Source of the DNA: Pegea sp. RAD2-039
Taxonomy: Eukaryota; Chordata; Thaliacea; Salpida; Salpidae
DNA length: 64,000 nt
Reading direction: 5' to 3'
NCBI GenBank assembly: GCA_034620365.1
Contig: JAQGEQ010000306.1
Coordinates: 96,251 to 160,250 of the forward strand
Notes under the pieces: model-generated
Told to the model about the DNA's origin: nothing
The model's database searches: none
The model's input: only the letters and a program-made list of their open reading frames with translations
Program-made: the position numbers and the translations under genes
In this document: piece after piece, positions 35,501-48,869 of the stretch
How the letters are laid out: the number at the start of each line of letters is the position of its first letter
Position numbering within the stretch: the stretch's first letter is position 1

Positions 35501-38500
35501 TCACCAGCCTTTACCCTTCTTCTTACGTTTACCAGCGTTCTTCTTGCTCTTAGAAGGTTGAACTCGTGTCTGAGTCGGTTTAGGTGAGTTAGTATCCACA
35601 GTAGGAACCACTTTCTTTTGGGACATATCACTAAAAAAGCCAAATTAGTAATTTTCGAATATTTTTAGATTGAACAAACTATTTATCAGCAGCAGCAGCA
35701 GTTGAAAGACCTTGACTCCCTTTCATTTGAGCTTTTCGTTTATCTCGTCTTCTTCCTTTGTAAGTTGATCTACAATCACAAGAGTCTGAAGAAGTAAGAT
35801 GAAGATTTCAAACTCACCTGTCTCTTAAAGGAATCCACCTCTCAGGATAAGGGACATACCCTTCAACAAAATCTTTTGGTTTCGGATTATTCTTCTTCTT
35901 TTTCTTCTTCTTTTTAATAACTTCTCCACTAAACAACAAATCATTAATAAATCATCATCTACAACCTCCCAAAACCTCCTCTCAGACACTGATGTAGTTA
36001 GTATCTTGTTGGTATTTTCAGTCTTCTGTTGACGTTTTATATATCGAGAACCACTTGCGTTTGCTTCCAGCTCATCTACATCCACATCAAGAGCAAGATC
36101 AGACAAACTAGATAATCTATCACTCATCCTAAAGACACACTATCATCAAAACATCCGAAAAAAGTCCTTACTTACTGATGAGCTTTCTCTTCATTCACAT
36201 TTGAGTATGTAAAGATCAACTGAGCCATGATCTTCACGTTATCAGGATCAAAACTGGATGAAATGATGTTTAGGAGATGTAATTGAAGATGTTGTAACCC
36301 ACCTTAGCATCTCTTCTAAGATTTCAGCAGCTTTTTCTCGCTTCTTGTGTTTGGAGTGATATAAAGCAGCTTTCCACATTAAAACTGATAAAACTGGTTT
36401 GTTCTTCTTGAAAAGAAACAAATTTATAAAATCTTCTTTTTTATTTTAAGTAAAAACCTTCTTCAGTTTATTCCATTCAATTGCTTGTTCGAATAAATCA
36501 TCAATTACTTCAATATTATCTTGATTTAGTAAAGAAACTAACAAAGAAACAATACAAGGAGAATAACAAACATCTTCTATTGTTCTAAACATCGCATGAG
36601 CTTCTTTTACCTGTAAAAATTAATTAAGTTTTTAAAAGCAAATTACTAGAAGGTGTTAGAAGCAAGTGAGTCTTCAGCACCTTCAACTACCAAACACAAG
36701 ATTTGTTTGTGAGACAAATTATTATTGACTTGATGTTGATGGTCGAGGAGTTTTTACAAGTCAAGGTGTTAGAAGCAAGTGAGTTTTCAGCACCTTCAAC
36801 CACCAAACACAAGATTTGTTTGTAAGACAAGTTATTATTGACTTGGTGTTGTTGGTCGAGGAGTTTTTACAAGTCAAGGTGCTAGAAACAAGCGAGTCTT
36901 CAGCACCTTCAACAACCAAGCACAAGATTTGTTTGTAAGACAAGTTATTATTGACTTGGTGTTGTTGGTCGAGGAGTTTTTACAAGTCAAGGTGCTAGAA
37001 GCAAGTGAGTTTTCAGCACCTTCAACAACCAAGCACAAGATTTGTTTGTAAGACAAGTTATTATTGACTTGGTGTTGTTGGTCGAAGAGTTTTTACAAGT
37101 CAAGGTGTTAGAAGCAAGTGAGTCTTCAGCACCTTCAACAACCAAACACAAGATTTGTTTGTAAGACAAGTTATTATTGACTTGGTGTTGTTGGTCGAGG
37201 AGTTTTTACAAGTCAAGGTGCTAGAAGCAAGTGAGTCTTCAGCACCTTCAACCACCAAACACAAGATTTGTTTGTAAGACAAGCTATTATTGACTTGGTG
37301 TTGTTGGTCGAGGAGTTTTTACAATTCAAGGTGCTAGAAGCAAGTGAGTCTTCAGCACCTTCAACCACCAAACACAAGATTTGTTTGCAAGACAAGTTAT
37401 CATTGACTTGGTGTTGGTGGTCGAGGAGTTTTTACAATTCAAGGTGCTAGAAGCAAGTGAGTCTTCAGCACCTTCAACCACCAAACACAAGATTTGTTTG
37501 TAAGACAAGTTATTATTGACTTGGTGTTGCTGGTCGAGGAGTTTTTACAAGACAAGGTGCTAGAAGCAAGTGAGTCTTCAGCAACTTCAACAACCAAACA
37601 CAAGATTTGTTTGTAAGACAAGTTATTATTGACTTGGTGTTGGTGGTCGAGGAGTTTTTACAAGTCAAGGTGCTAGAAGCAAGTGAGTCTTCAGCACCTT
37701 CAACCACCAAACACAAGATTTGTTTGTAAGACAAGTTATTATTGACTTGGTGTTGGTGGTCGAGGAGTTTTTACAAGTCAAGGTGCTAGAAGCAAGTGAG
37801 TCTTCAGCACCTTCAACCACCAAACACAAGATTTGTTTGTAAGACAAGTTATTATTGACTTGGTGTTGCTGGTCGAGGAGTTTTTACAATTCAAGGTGCT
37901 AGAAGCAAGTGAGTCTTCAGCACCTTCAACCACCAAACACAAGATTTGTTTGTAAGACAAGTTATTATTGACTTGGTGTTGCTGGTCGAGGAGTTTTTAC
38001 AATTCAAGGTGCTAGAAGCAAGTGAGTCTTCAGCACCTTCAACCACCAAACACAAGATTTATTTGTAAGACAAGTTATTATTGACTTGGTGTTGCTGGCC
38101 GAGGAGTCTTTACAAGTCAAGGTGTTAGAAGCAAGTGAGTCTTCAGCAACTTCAACAACCAAACACAAGATTTGTTTGTAAGACAAATTATTATTGACTT
38201 GGTGTTGCTGGTCGAGGAGTTTTTACAATTCAAGGTGCTAGAAGCAAGTGAGTCTTCAGCACCTTCAACCACCAAACACAAGATTTGTTTGTAAGACAAG
38301 TTATTATTGACTTGGTGTTGCTGGTCGAGGAGTTTTTACAATTCAAGGTGCTAGAAGCAAGTGAGTCTTCAGCACCTTCAACCACCAAACACAAGATTTG
38401 TTTGTAAGACAAGTTATTATTGACTTGGTGTTGTTGGTCGAGGAGTTTTTACAAGTCAAGGTGCTAGAAGTAAGTGAGTCTTCAGTACCTTCAACCACCA

Positions 38501-41210
38501 AACACAAGATTTGTTTGTAAGACAAGTTATTATTGACTTGGTGTTGGTGGTCGAGGAGTTTTTACAAGTCAAGGTGCTAGAAGCAAGTGAGTCTTCAGCA
38601 CCTTCAACCACCAAACACAAGATTTGTTTGTAAGACAAGTTATTATTGACTTGGTGTTGGTGGTCGAGGAGTTTTTACAAGTCAAGGTGCTAGAAGCAAG
38701 TGAGTCTTCAGCACCTTCAACCACCAAGTACAAGATTTGTTTGTAAGACAAGTTATTATTGACTTGGTGTTGTTGGTCGAGGAGTTTTTACAAGTCAAGG
38801 TGCTAGAAGCAAGTGAGTCTTCAGCACTTTCAACCACCAAGCACAAGATTTGTTTGTAAGAAAAGTTATTATTGACTTGGTGTTGCTGGTCGAGGAGTTT
38901 TTACAAGTCAAGGTGCTAGAAGCAAGTGAGTCTTCAGCACTTTCAACCACCAAACACAAGATTTGTTTGTAAGAAAAGTTATTATTGACTTGGTGTTGTT
39001 GGTCGAGGAGTTTTTACAAGTCAAGATATACAAAATTATATAAAAGAATAAAAAAATTTGAACCTTTCCTTGTTGAAGCAACAATTGAGCAAGAGGAAGT
39101 TTTAATCCAATCAAATCTTCATGATCAGAATACTTTTCAAGATGATTCTAAAATATCCTAAAATTCATCTTAAATTATTTTGAAATTTCAACAAACTTGT
39201 AAAAACTCGATAGCATCTTCTTTCCCTTTCTCCTTACAAATCATAGCTGCTTGAATTAAATAAATATCTTCATCGTCTTCATACTTTTCTTTCATTAACT
39301 TCAATTGTTGTTTACAAGAAGACCACTAGATACGAATAGATGAAGAAATAGTTCCTTTAACTTTTGATCACTAACTTGATTTGAAGACATCAACAACAAA
39401 GCTCGATTAATATCGATCTGTTTCCGTTGTTGAAGAACCAACTTCTTCTCAATTCCAACACCAGCTGTTGCTTTCAATCTTTTACGAGAATCTAATAAAT
39501 TTTGATCCTAAAGATTGAAAGATGTTAGTTGAGATTAGATACAATCTTCATCCACCAAATACAAGATTCGTTTTTAATTTCAGTGTTTTAAAATAGATTT
39601 TTTACAAATTTTAATTTTAAGTTTATAAAAAGTGAAAAAAAATGTTTGTAAACACTAAGTATGAAGGTTTTGTTTGGCGTGGAGTTTGTGCAAGTCAAGG
39701 TGCTAATATCAACTCATTTAGTTGTGATATACGCGCGATATATAGGGAACATTTTAGATAAAGAATTATGAAGACATTTGGCGTGGAGTTTTTGCGATTT
39801 AAGGTGCTGTAGAAGCTGAACTATAGAAAAGTATTTAAGATGACCTTATTGATGGTGATGATATTATTGGAAGCAACTGCTAGTAACGCTACATCAGCAG
39901 GTCGCGCTCTTACAACTTGATGATATATACTAATAGCTTCATCATATTTTCCCAACATTTGAAGAACATAAGCTAGTTGTACTCTGTTGATGATAAGATT
40001 AAAAGATGAAGTTAAAGATGAACACTCACCTAATGATACAAACTTCAGATTCGATCTCTTCATCTGTGATATCTTCATCTTCTAGAAGACTTTTTCGGCA
40101 GACTCTTTCAGCTTCTTCTAATAATTTTTTTGCTTCTTCAAATTGCTTTTCTCCTAACTTCACACAACCAGCATTATAAAACTGTTCATGAGTCTGAGGT
40201 TGGAAACTAGCCCGCGTCTGAAGATCACAAGATCAGATTTTGATCATCATCATCATTATGTCTTACTTCAACTCCTTCGAACATTGAAAGAGCTCCATTT
40301 ACAGCTGAAAGATTAGTTAAACGATCATCTTCTTGATCATCAGAACATTCTTTCACTAACTTCTTGTAAATGACATAACATTCAGAATATCTGTTCAATT
40401 TGTACAACTGAAAAATATAAATATCAATTGTTAGGCTTGTATGTGTGTACTTTTGCTTCTTCTAAACTAATATCTGTTGGATTATTATTAAATTTATTCT
40501 AATAATTATTATAATTTATAAATATTTGTTTTAAAAAATTTATCATTAATTCGACTTATTACTGAAATATTAAAAAGTGAATTTTCTTGAAAGTAAAACA
40601 AGAAAATTAATGTTTTTTCAACAAAGAAAGACTTGGTGTTGTTGGTCGAGGAGTCTTTACAAGTCAAGGTGCTAGAAGCAAGTGAGTCTTCAGCAACTTC
40701 AACAACCAAACACAAGATTTGTTTGTAAGAAAAATTATTATTGACTTGGTGTTGGTGGTTGAGGAGTTTTTACAAGTCAAGGTGCTAGACATATTTAGTT
40801 ATTTTAATAAGTAATTGATATATAAACCAACATATAATTTACAATTTAGATTTGAAACCAGTTGGTAGTGTAAAGTGGAAAATATGAATTTTAAAACATT
40901 AATTATTACTCACAATTTGGCCTTTTAATTCCAAAGTTCTCAAATCCAACGTTTCCATCTCATTAATTGTTTCTAAAGCTTCTTCTGACTTTAAAAGACG
41001 ATATTGGCAATATGCTTTCTCAAATAATGAATGTCTTCAAGAAATACAAATAAATCAAAAACTGAAAACTGTTTTTAAAAACTTACGGCTGAACTTCTGG
41101 AGTTGATGAAATAAACTTCAAAGCCTCAGCAAAATGATTCATTTGTATGAAACAAACAACTTTGCAGACCATTGCTTCTATTTCTCCCTTACCATCTTTA
41201 GAATGAATTA
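35501..41210 (-). CDS. SRP72: Signal recognition particle subunit SRP72 (5' exon not found)
   Basis: Fifteen exons on the minus strand: 41087-41210, 40914-41034, 40267-40407, 40030-40217, 39845-39983, 39376-39507, 39197-39325, 39064-39147, 36458-36610, 36303-36406, 36176-36253, 35976-36128, 35818-35928, 35680-35769, 35501-35630. They join in one open frame of about 625 residues; the human protein is 671. TPR-type helices include CKVVCFIQMNHFAEALKF, KAYCQYRLLKSEEALETI and YVLQMLGKYDEAISIYHQVV, then ASNNIITINK. The C-terminal RNA-binding part has a lysine cluster, PERWIPLRDRS and the end KKKGKGW. SRP72 pairs with SRP68 on SRP RNA to target secretory proteins to the ER. The first ~30-45 residues are missing; the visible part starts at a splice acceptor. 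Eleven introns are 46-52 bp; the other three (2453, 337, 506 bp) all hold the TIR element. Confidence 0.95.
36645..39030 (+). repeat. 113-bp TIR satellite array in SRP72 intron (about 21 units)
   Basis: Unit landmarks are AGCACCTTCAACCACCAA, CAAGATTTGTTTGTAAGAC, TTGGTGTTGTTGGTCGAGG and AAGTCAAGGTGCT, joined by AGAAGCAAGTGAGTCTTC. The start AGCACCTT and end AAGGTGCT are perfect 8-bp inverted repeats. The period is exactly 113 bp over most units, as the regularly spaced 60-residue open frames show; these frames are artefacts. The array lies antisense in the intron between SRP72 exons 39064-39147 and 36458-36610. Confidence 0.93.
39542..39812 (+). repeat. Diverged TIR element copies in SRP72 intron
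   Basis: CTTCATCCACCAAATACAAG near 39547 matches the element start. GTTTGGCGTGGAGTTTGTGC then AAGTCAAGGTGCT (to about 39704) matches its end. A second end, TTGGCGTGGAGTTTTTGCG to AAGGTGCT, lies at about 39777-39812. These are older copies in the 337-bp intron. Confidence 0.65.
40630..40788 (+). repeat. TIR element, 1.5 copies, in SRP72 intron
   Basis: Close match to the 113-bp consensus, running from GACTTGGTGTTGTTGG through one full unit to AAGTCAAGGTGCTAGA. It sits in the 506-bp intron between exons 40914-41034 and 40267-40407. Confidence 0.85.
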
Positions 41211-41694
41211 CTAAACAATAAAAAGATTAAATTCATATTTAGAAATGAAAGTAAGTCAGCACCTTAAACCACTAATTAAAATAAGTATATATACAGTTTA
41301 TAAGGTTTTTACCAGACAGGACAAGAATAAAGATTTTTACTTTGTTTACAGAATAATAATAATAAAGGCTTGCTTAGATCATGATACATTAGTAATAATA
41401 AGCCCACAATGGTTATATTAAAAGTTGAACCAACTAGCTTATAAATTATAAATTCATTTATTCAGTTAATAAATAACATATAGCTGCAGATAACAAAGTT
41501 TATAATTTTCTATCATCACAATGTGACTTCAGAAAAATAAGAAAAAGTCACTGATACTACACACAGTTTAACATAAATAATATTTAAAAAGTGAAATATA
41601 TCAAAGGCATAATTACAATACAGTTAAAAATCACAAAATAATAAACAAATAAAATATAGAAATTGGAAATAATATAGAAACACAAAAACTTTTT
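41211..41694. other. Region 5' of the visible SRP72 exons
   Basis: The missing first SRP72 exon was sought here and not found. A degenerate element start, CAGCACCTTAAACCACTA, lies near 41259. The 2.9-kb repeat array begins at about 41695, so the first exon may have been separated or lost by the rearrangement. Confidence 0.4.
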
Positions 41695-42762
41695 TAAAGA
41701 TCTTTTTTATATAACCATCTAAGAAAAATAATCTAAGATTTTTTTTATAGTTTTATCGATTCAAAGATAAATAGATTTAAAACTAAGAAAGTTCTATTAT
41801 TTATATTTTTATAATATATATATATTCTATTATATTAAAGAAGGATATAATATTTTATAATATTATAAAATTTTTATAGAATTATTTATTAAGATTTTTT
41901 TTTAGCCATTTTAGCAACTACCAATGAAAACTTTCTACAATTTTAAAATTTAAATTTGAAAATGTTTAATTTTAAAATCGTTTTTTACAATTTTTTTATA
42001 AATATTTTTTATTTTTTTATAAATATTTTTTATTTTTTTATTCAAAACTTTTTATATAAATTCATACTCGGAAATGGTTTTTTATTAAACCCAGAAATTA
42101 TCTACTTGAAACTCGACATGAATATTTTGGAAGATACAACGAGGTATATTTGTTAATAAAATTATTTCTATTTGATCTTTACTTTTTCAATTTTTGTTAT
42201 AATCTTTGAAAACTCAGAAAATAATTTATTGTTGAATTTATTATTAATATTTATTAACTTTTTATTTTGGCATCTACCTTTAAAAATGATAGAAATTTAT
42301 TTGTAAAAAAAGTTTTAAAGGTTTTTAGCGATTAACTTTTTAAGAAATTAATACTTTAAATAAATTCTTTTATAAAGTTTAGTAAGTTTAGTTTTGAGTA
42401 AATTTTGTAGGTTTATCTTTATATAAATTTAAAAGATTTTATTAGATTATTTAACTAATATAAACATCTTTTTTATGTTTATTATTTTACAATTTGTTAC
42501 ATATCTAAACTTAAAAGTTAAATTTAATTTTGTTAAACATCAAATTCATGGCAAATTTTTCTTTCTTTTTAAAAACATAAATTAATCTAGAATCTCAAAT
42601 TCTATTATATTATTATATATCAATATTTAATTTGTCTATTGCTTATTTTCTATTCTTATTTTAAGTTACATTTAAAATGAAATTGTTTATATAATAGAAT
42701 TATTATAATAATCTATTATAGTTTTATAAATGTTTTAACTTTTTTAATTCTTTTATTTCTAT

Positions 42763-43115
42763 TCAGAAAATCTTGCAGTTGGTCAGCAAAATGTTTGTAA
42801 GATCTAGGACCTCCTGAACATTCTCTGGGACCTCCTGAACATATTCTTGGACCTCCTGAACATATTCTTGGACCTCCTGAACATATTCTTGGACCTCCTG
42901 AACATACTCTAGGACCTCCTGAATATACTTTTTGACAGTTTTCATCTCAGCTAGTTTAATCTTCAACTGCTCTCGATCTAGATGGTTTCCATCAGAAGTT
43001 AAGACTTCCACTTGTGATGTAATCTCAGCAAACTACATCACGTGAACATTCTCACCTATATCTCTGGTGTTTGTGTTTAAACAAACCACCATCTTCACTT
43101 TGTGTCTTTTGCTCT
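42763..43115 (-). pseudogene. Kinesin (KIF23-like) remnant, copy 4 (nonsense)
   Basis: The conserved glutamine codon of HVMQF is TAG here, so the frame is interrupted. Downstream it is open, with an expanded heptad tail of about six repeats. Confidence 0.6.
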
Positions 43116-45681
43116 GATCATTCTGCTCTCAGTAAAAGTATGTCTTTCTACTGCCAGTCTTACTGAAGAATTATTTCTTCGATTTCAACGCCTTCTTGCA
43201 TTTTCTGATTAATTTCTCGTACTTTAAGTTGTGAGATATTAGCCAGAGCTTCTGCATTTACTCTGTAGTTGTATTTATTTACTATATATGTTTACTAGCA
43301 ATCTATATTTACTCTGCATTCCGTTCTTGTCTGTCAGCTTCTTTTACTTCTTTTCTATTTATTTTTTAGCTTTTCCATTCACAAAACCCGGAATATTAAA
43401 CTGTCAACATTTTGTGCTTATTTATTCAAACTAATAAAATAAATGTCAAAAAGTTTCTATCTTTCAAAACAATGAATTTTCTTTAGATATTATTATGTTA
43501 AAAGTTGATAAAATTGATATTATCAGTTTTTAAGTAGCTTATTTTTAAGTTAATGTTATTAAACTAGAAAGTAGAATAGTTAAGAACATGAAGATTAAGT
43601 TTCTATATAGATATTATTTGTGAAAATGTGTGTTAGCTGGAGGTACTCTTTGCATTTCTTGAAATGAAAAAAATAAATTCAAATTCTCTAAATGAATCTG
43701 TATGTTCTTTTTGTATTTCCTCTTATATGATTATAAAAGTTTATTTTCTAAATTGAATATTTTTTCAAATATCTTTAGTTTCTTCATTTAATTATTTTGT
43801 GATGTTGAAACTAGCTTTAGTATAAAACAGATTTCTTGTAACTCAATGACTATTTTAAATAGATTCCAATTTAAAAGTTTTTGGTAAACTGTTACAACAA
43901 CTTGTATCCTAAATTGATTCCAAAATCCAACTTCAGTTTTGACGTTTTTTACTCAACAAAAAATATTTTAAAAAAGTCGAGAAAATTTTGTTGAAATATG
44001 ATTTAAGATCAAAGACGAAATCTTTCATTAAATTAAAGAACAGTTTGAAACAACATCCTGACAGTTAATAGAAAGAAAATCATGAAACTTTGAATCGTTC
44101 AAACAAAAATTATAAGAATTAATCTCATTTGCTTCAATACTTTCTACCAACTCATATTCTAATCTTCTGATATTATAGCTTATAAGAAATTTTTATTCAA
44201 AAATATTATTAAAATTGTAATTTAAAACAATAAAAATAAATTACTTTTTATGATATCAAGCCTAATATCAAGCCAAAATATTTACAATAAAAATTTGTAG
44301 CATATTGAACTGATTTAAAAATGTCACTTTAGAATTTTTTTATTTGGAAAGTTTATCTTCAGATTTTAATAGAATCTAAAATATAATTTCATTTTATATA
44401 AATGTTTCTAAAATGAAAATTGTTAATCGTACAAAAGATAACTTAAAAGATGTATGTAGCAAAATTGAGTTATAAACAATTCAAAATATACAAAATTAAG
44501 TTTTTTCTTTTGCTATCAAAACACATTATTCTTCATTTATACTTTTTTCAAACAATAATTTTTATATTATATATTTTTATTATTATTGAATTTTGTTTTA
44601 AATAATTAGTGTTATAAGTTAAAATACTCTAAAAAGCTTTTTTAAAGATCTTTTTTATATAACCATCTAAGAAAAAATAATCTAAGATTTTTTTTATAGT
44701 TTTATCGATTCAAAGATAAATAGATTTAAAACTAAGAAAGTTCTATTATTTATATTTTTATAATATATTTATATATTCTATTATATAAAAAGGAAATTAT
44801 TAAAATTATAAAATTTTCATAGAAATATTTATTAAGATTTTTTTTTAGCTAATTAGCAACTACCAATGAAAATTTTCTACAGTTTTAGAATTTAAATTTG
44901 AAAATGTTTAATTTTAAAATAGTTTTTTACAATTTTTTTATTAATATTTTTTGTTTTTTATTCAAAACTTTTTATATAAATTCATACTCGGAAATGGTTT
45001 TTTATTAAACACAGAAATTATCTACTTGAAACTCGACATGAATATTTTGGAAGATACAACGAGGTATATTTGTTAATAAATTTATTTCTATTTGATCTTT
45101 ACTTTTTCAATCTTTGTTATAATCTTTGAAAACTCAGAAAATAATTTATTGTTGAATTTATTATTAATATTTATTAACTTTTTATTTTGGCATCTACCTT
45201 TAAAAATGATAGAAATTTATTTGTAAAAAAATTTTAAAGGTTTTTAGCGATTAACTTTTTAAGAAATTAATACTTTAAATAAATTCTTTTATAAAGTTTA
45301 GTAAGTTTAGTTTTGAGTAAATTTTGTAGGTTTATCTTTATATAAATTTAAAAGATTTTATTAGATTATTTAACTAATATAAACATCTTTTTTATGTTTA
45401 TTATTTTACAATTTGTTACATATCTAAACTTAAAATTTAAATTTAATTTTGTTAAACATCAAATTCATGGCAAATTTTTCTTTCTTTTTAAAAACATAAA
45501 TTAATCTAAAAACTCAAATTCTATTATATTATTATATATCAATATTTAATTTGTCTATTGCTTATTTTCTATACTTATTTTAAGTTATATTTAAAATGAA
45601 ATTGTTTATATAATAGAATTATTATAATAATCTCATATAGTTTTATAAATGTTTTAACTTTTTTAATTCTTTTATTTCTAT

Positions 45682-46031
45682 TCAGAAAATCTTGCAGTTG
45701 GTCAGCAAAATGTTTGTAAGATCTAGGACCTCCTGAACATACTCTGGGACCTCCTGAACATACTCTAGGACCTCCTGAACATACTCTAGGACTCCTGAAC
45801 ATACTCTAGGACCTCCTGAGTATACTTTTTAACAGATTTAATCTCAGATAGTTTAAGCTTCAACTGCTCTCGACCTTGATGGTTTCCATCAGAAGTTAAG
45901 ACTTCCACTTGTGATGTAATCTCAGCAAACTGCATCACGTGAACATTCTCACCTATATCTCTGGTGTTTGGGTTTATACAGACCACCATCTTCACTTTGT
46001 GTCTTTTGCTCTGATCATTTTGCTCTCAGTA
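45682..46031 (-). pseudogene. Kinesin (KIF23-like) remnant, copy 5 (frameshift)
   Basis: A single C is missing in the 21-bp repeat near 45790 (GGACTCCTG instead of GGACCTCCTG), shifting the frame and splitting the open reading frame in two. Confidence 0.6.
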
Positions 46032-48560
46032 AAAGTATGTCTTTCTACTGCCAGTCTTACTGAAGAATTATTTCTTCGATTTCAACGCCTTCTTGTATTT
46101 TCTGATTAATTTCTCGTACTTTAAGTTGTGAGATATTAGCCAGAGCATCTGCATTTACTCTGTAGTTGTATTTATTTACTATATATGTTTACTAGCAATC
46201 TATATTTACTCTGCATTCCGTTCTTGTCTCTCAGCTTCTTTTCTATTTATTATTTAGGTTTTGCATTCACAAAACCTGGAATATTAAAATGTCAACATTT
46301 TGTGCTTATTTATTCAAACTAATAAAATAAATGTCAAAAAGTTTCTATCTTTCAAAACAATGAATGTTCTCTAAATATTATTATGTTAAAAGTTAATAAA
46401 ATTGATATTATTAGTTTTTAAGGAGCTTATTTTTAAGTTAATGTTATCAAACTAGAAAGTAGAATAGTTAAGAACATGAAGATTAAGTTTCTATATAGAT
46501 ATTATTTGTGAAAATGTGTGTTAGCTGGAGGTACTCTTTGCATTTCTTGAAATGAAAAAAATAAATTCAAATTCTCTAAATGAATCTGTGTTCTTTTTGT
46601 ATTTCTTCTTATATGATTATAAAAGTTTATTTTCTAAATTGAATATTTTTTCAAATATCTTTAGTCTCTTCATTTAATTATTTTGTGATGTTGAAACTAG
46701 CTTTAGTATAAAACAGATTTCTTGTAACTCAATAACTATTTTAAATAGATTCTAATTTAAAAGTTTTTGGTAAACTGTTACAACAACTTGTATCCTAAAT
46801 TGATTCCAAAATCCAACTTCAGTTTTGACGTTTTTTACTCAACAAAAAATATCAAAAAAAAAGTCGAGAAAATTTTGTTGAAATATGATTTAAGATCAAA
46901 GACGAAATCTTTCATTAAATTAAAGAACAGTTTGAAACAACATCCTGACAGTTAATAGAAAGAAAATCATGAAACTTGTGAAAATCGTTCAAACAAAAAT
47001 TATAAGAATTAATCTCATTTGCTTCAATACTTTCTACCAACTCATATTCTAATCTTCTTATATTATAGCTTATAAGAATTTTTTATTCAAAAATATTATT
47101 AAAATTGTAATTTAAAACAATAAAAATAAATTACTTTTTATGATATCAAGCCTAATATCAAGCCAAAATTATTACAATAAAAATTTGTAGCATATTGAAC
47201 TGATTTAAAAATGTCACTTTAGAATTTTTTCATTTGGAAAGTTTATCTTCAGATTTTAATAGAATCTAAAATATAATTTCATTTTATATAAATGTTTCTA
47301 AAATGAAAATTGTTAATCGTACAAAAGATAACTTAAAAGTTGTATGTAGCAAAATTGAGTTATAAACAATTCAAAATATACAAAATTAAGTTTTTTCTTT
47401 TGCTATCAAAACACATTATTCTTCATTTATACTTTTTTCAAACAATAATTTTTATATTATATATTTTTATTATTATTGAATTTTGTTTTAAATAATTAGT
47501 GTTATAAGTTAAAATACTCTAAAAAGCTTTTTTAAACATCTTTTTTATATAACTATCCAAGAAAAAATAATCTAAGATTTTTGTTTTATCGAATCAAATA
47601 TAAATAGATTTAAAACTAAGAAAGTTCTATTATTTATATTTTTATAATATATTTATATATTCTATTATATAAAAAGGAAATTAATAATATTATAAAATTT
47701 TTATAGAAATATTTATTAAGATTTTTTTTTAGCCATTTTAGCAACTACCAATGAAAATTTTCTAGAATTTTAGAATTTAAATTTGAAAATGTTTAATTTT
47801 AAAATCGTTTTTTACAATTTTTTTATTAATATTTTTTGTTTTTTATTCAAAACTTTTTATATAAATTCATACTCGGAAATGGTTTTTTATTAAACACAGA
47901 AATTATCTACTTGAAACTCGACATGAATATTTTGGAAGATACAACGAGGTATATTTGTTAATAAATTTATTTCTATTTGATCTTTACTTTTTCAATCTTT
48001 GTTTAATCTTTAAAAACTCAGAAAATAATTTATTGTTGAATTTATTATTAATATTTATTAACTTTTTATTTTGGCATCTACCTTTAAAAATGATAGAAAT
48101 TTATTTGTAAAAAAAGTTTTAAAGGTTTTTAGCGATTAACTTTTTAAGAAATTAATACTTTAAATAAATTCTTTTATAAAGTTTAGTTTTTTTGAGTAAA
48201 TTTTGTAGGTTTATCTTTATATAAATTTAAAAGATTTTATTAGATTATTTAACTAATATAAACATCTTTTTTATGTTTATTATTTTACAATTTGTTACAT
48301 ATCTAAACTTAAAATTTAAATTTAATTTTGTTAAACATCAAATTCATGGCAAATTTTTCTTTCTTTTTAAAAACATAAATTAATCTAAAAACTCAAATTC
48401 TATTATATTATTATATAACAATATTTAATTTGTCTATTGCTTATTTTCTATACTTATTTTAAGTTATATTTAAAATGAAATTGTTTATATAATAGAATTA
48501 TTATAATAATCTCATATAGTTTTATAAATGTTTTAACTTTTTTAATTCTTTTATTTCTAT

Positions 48561-48869
48561 TCAGAAAATCTTGCAGTTGGTCAGCAAAATGTTTGTAAGA
48601 TCTAGGACCTCCTGAACATACTCTGGGACCTCCTGAACATACTCTGGGACCTCCTGAGTATACTTTTTAACAGATTTAATCTCAGATAGTTTAAGCTTCA
48701 ACTGCTCTCGACCTTGATGGTTTCCATCAGAAGTTAAGACTTCCACTTGTGATGTAATCTCAGCAAACTGCATCACGTGAACATTCTCACCTATATCTCT
48801 GGTGTTTGGGTTTATACAGACCACCATCTTCACTTTGTGTCTTTTGCTCTGATCATTTTGCTCTCAGTA
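48561..48869 (-). pseudogene. Kinesin (KIF23-like) remnant, copy 6
   Basis: Shortest copy, with only about three heptad repeats; the frame is open over the fragment. Confidence 0.6.

Noticed and set aside
36761-38751. Run of ~60-residue minus-strand open frames (MSYKQILCLVVEG type), also at 53675-56002
   Set aside because: They recur at exactly the 113-bp satellite period, overlap each other in different frames and lie in SRP72 introns; they are repeat artefacts.
40440-40500. Possible extra SRP72 exon (PTDISLEEAK reading)
   Set aside because: The flanking exons join in phase and match SRP72 without a gap, so this is more likely intron sequence.
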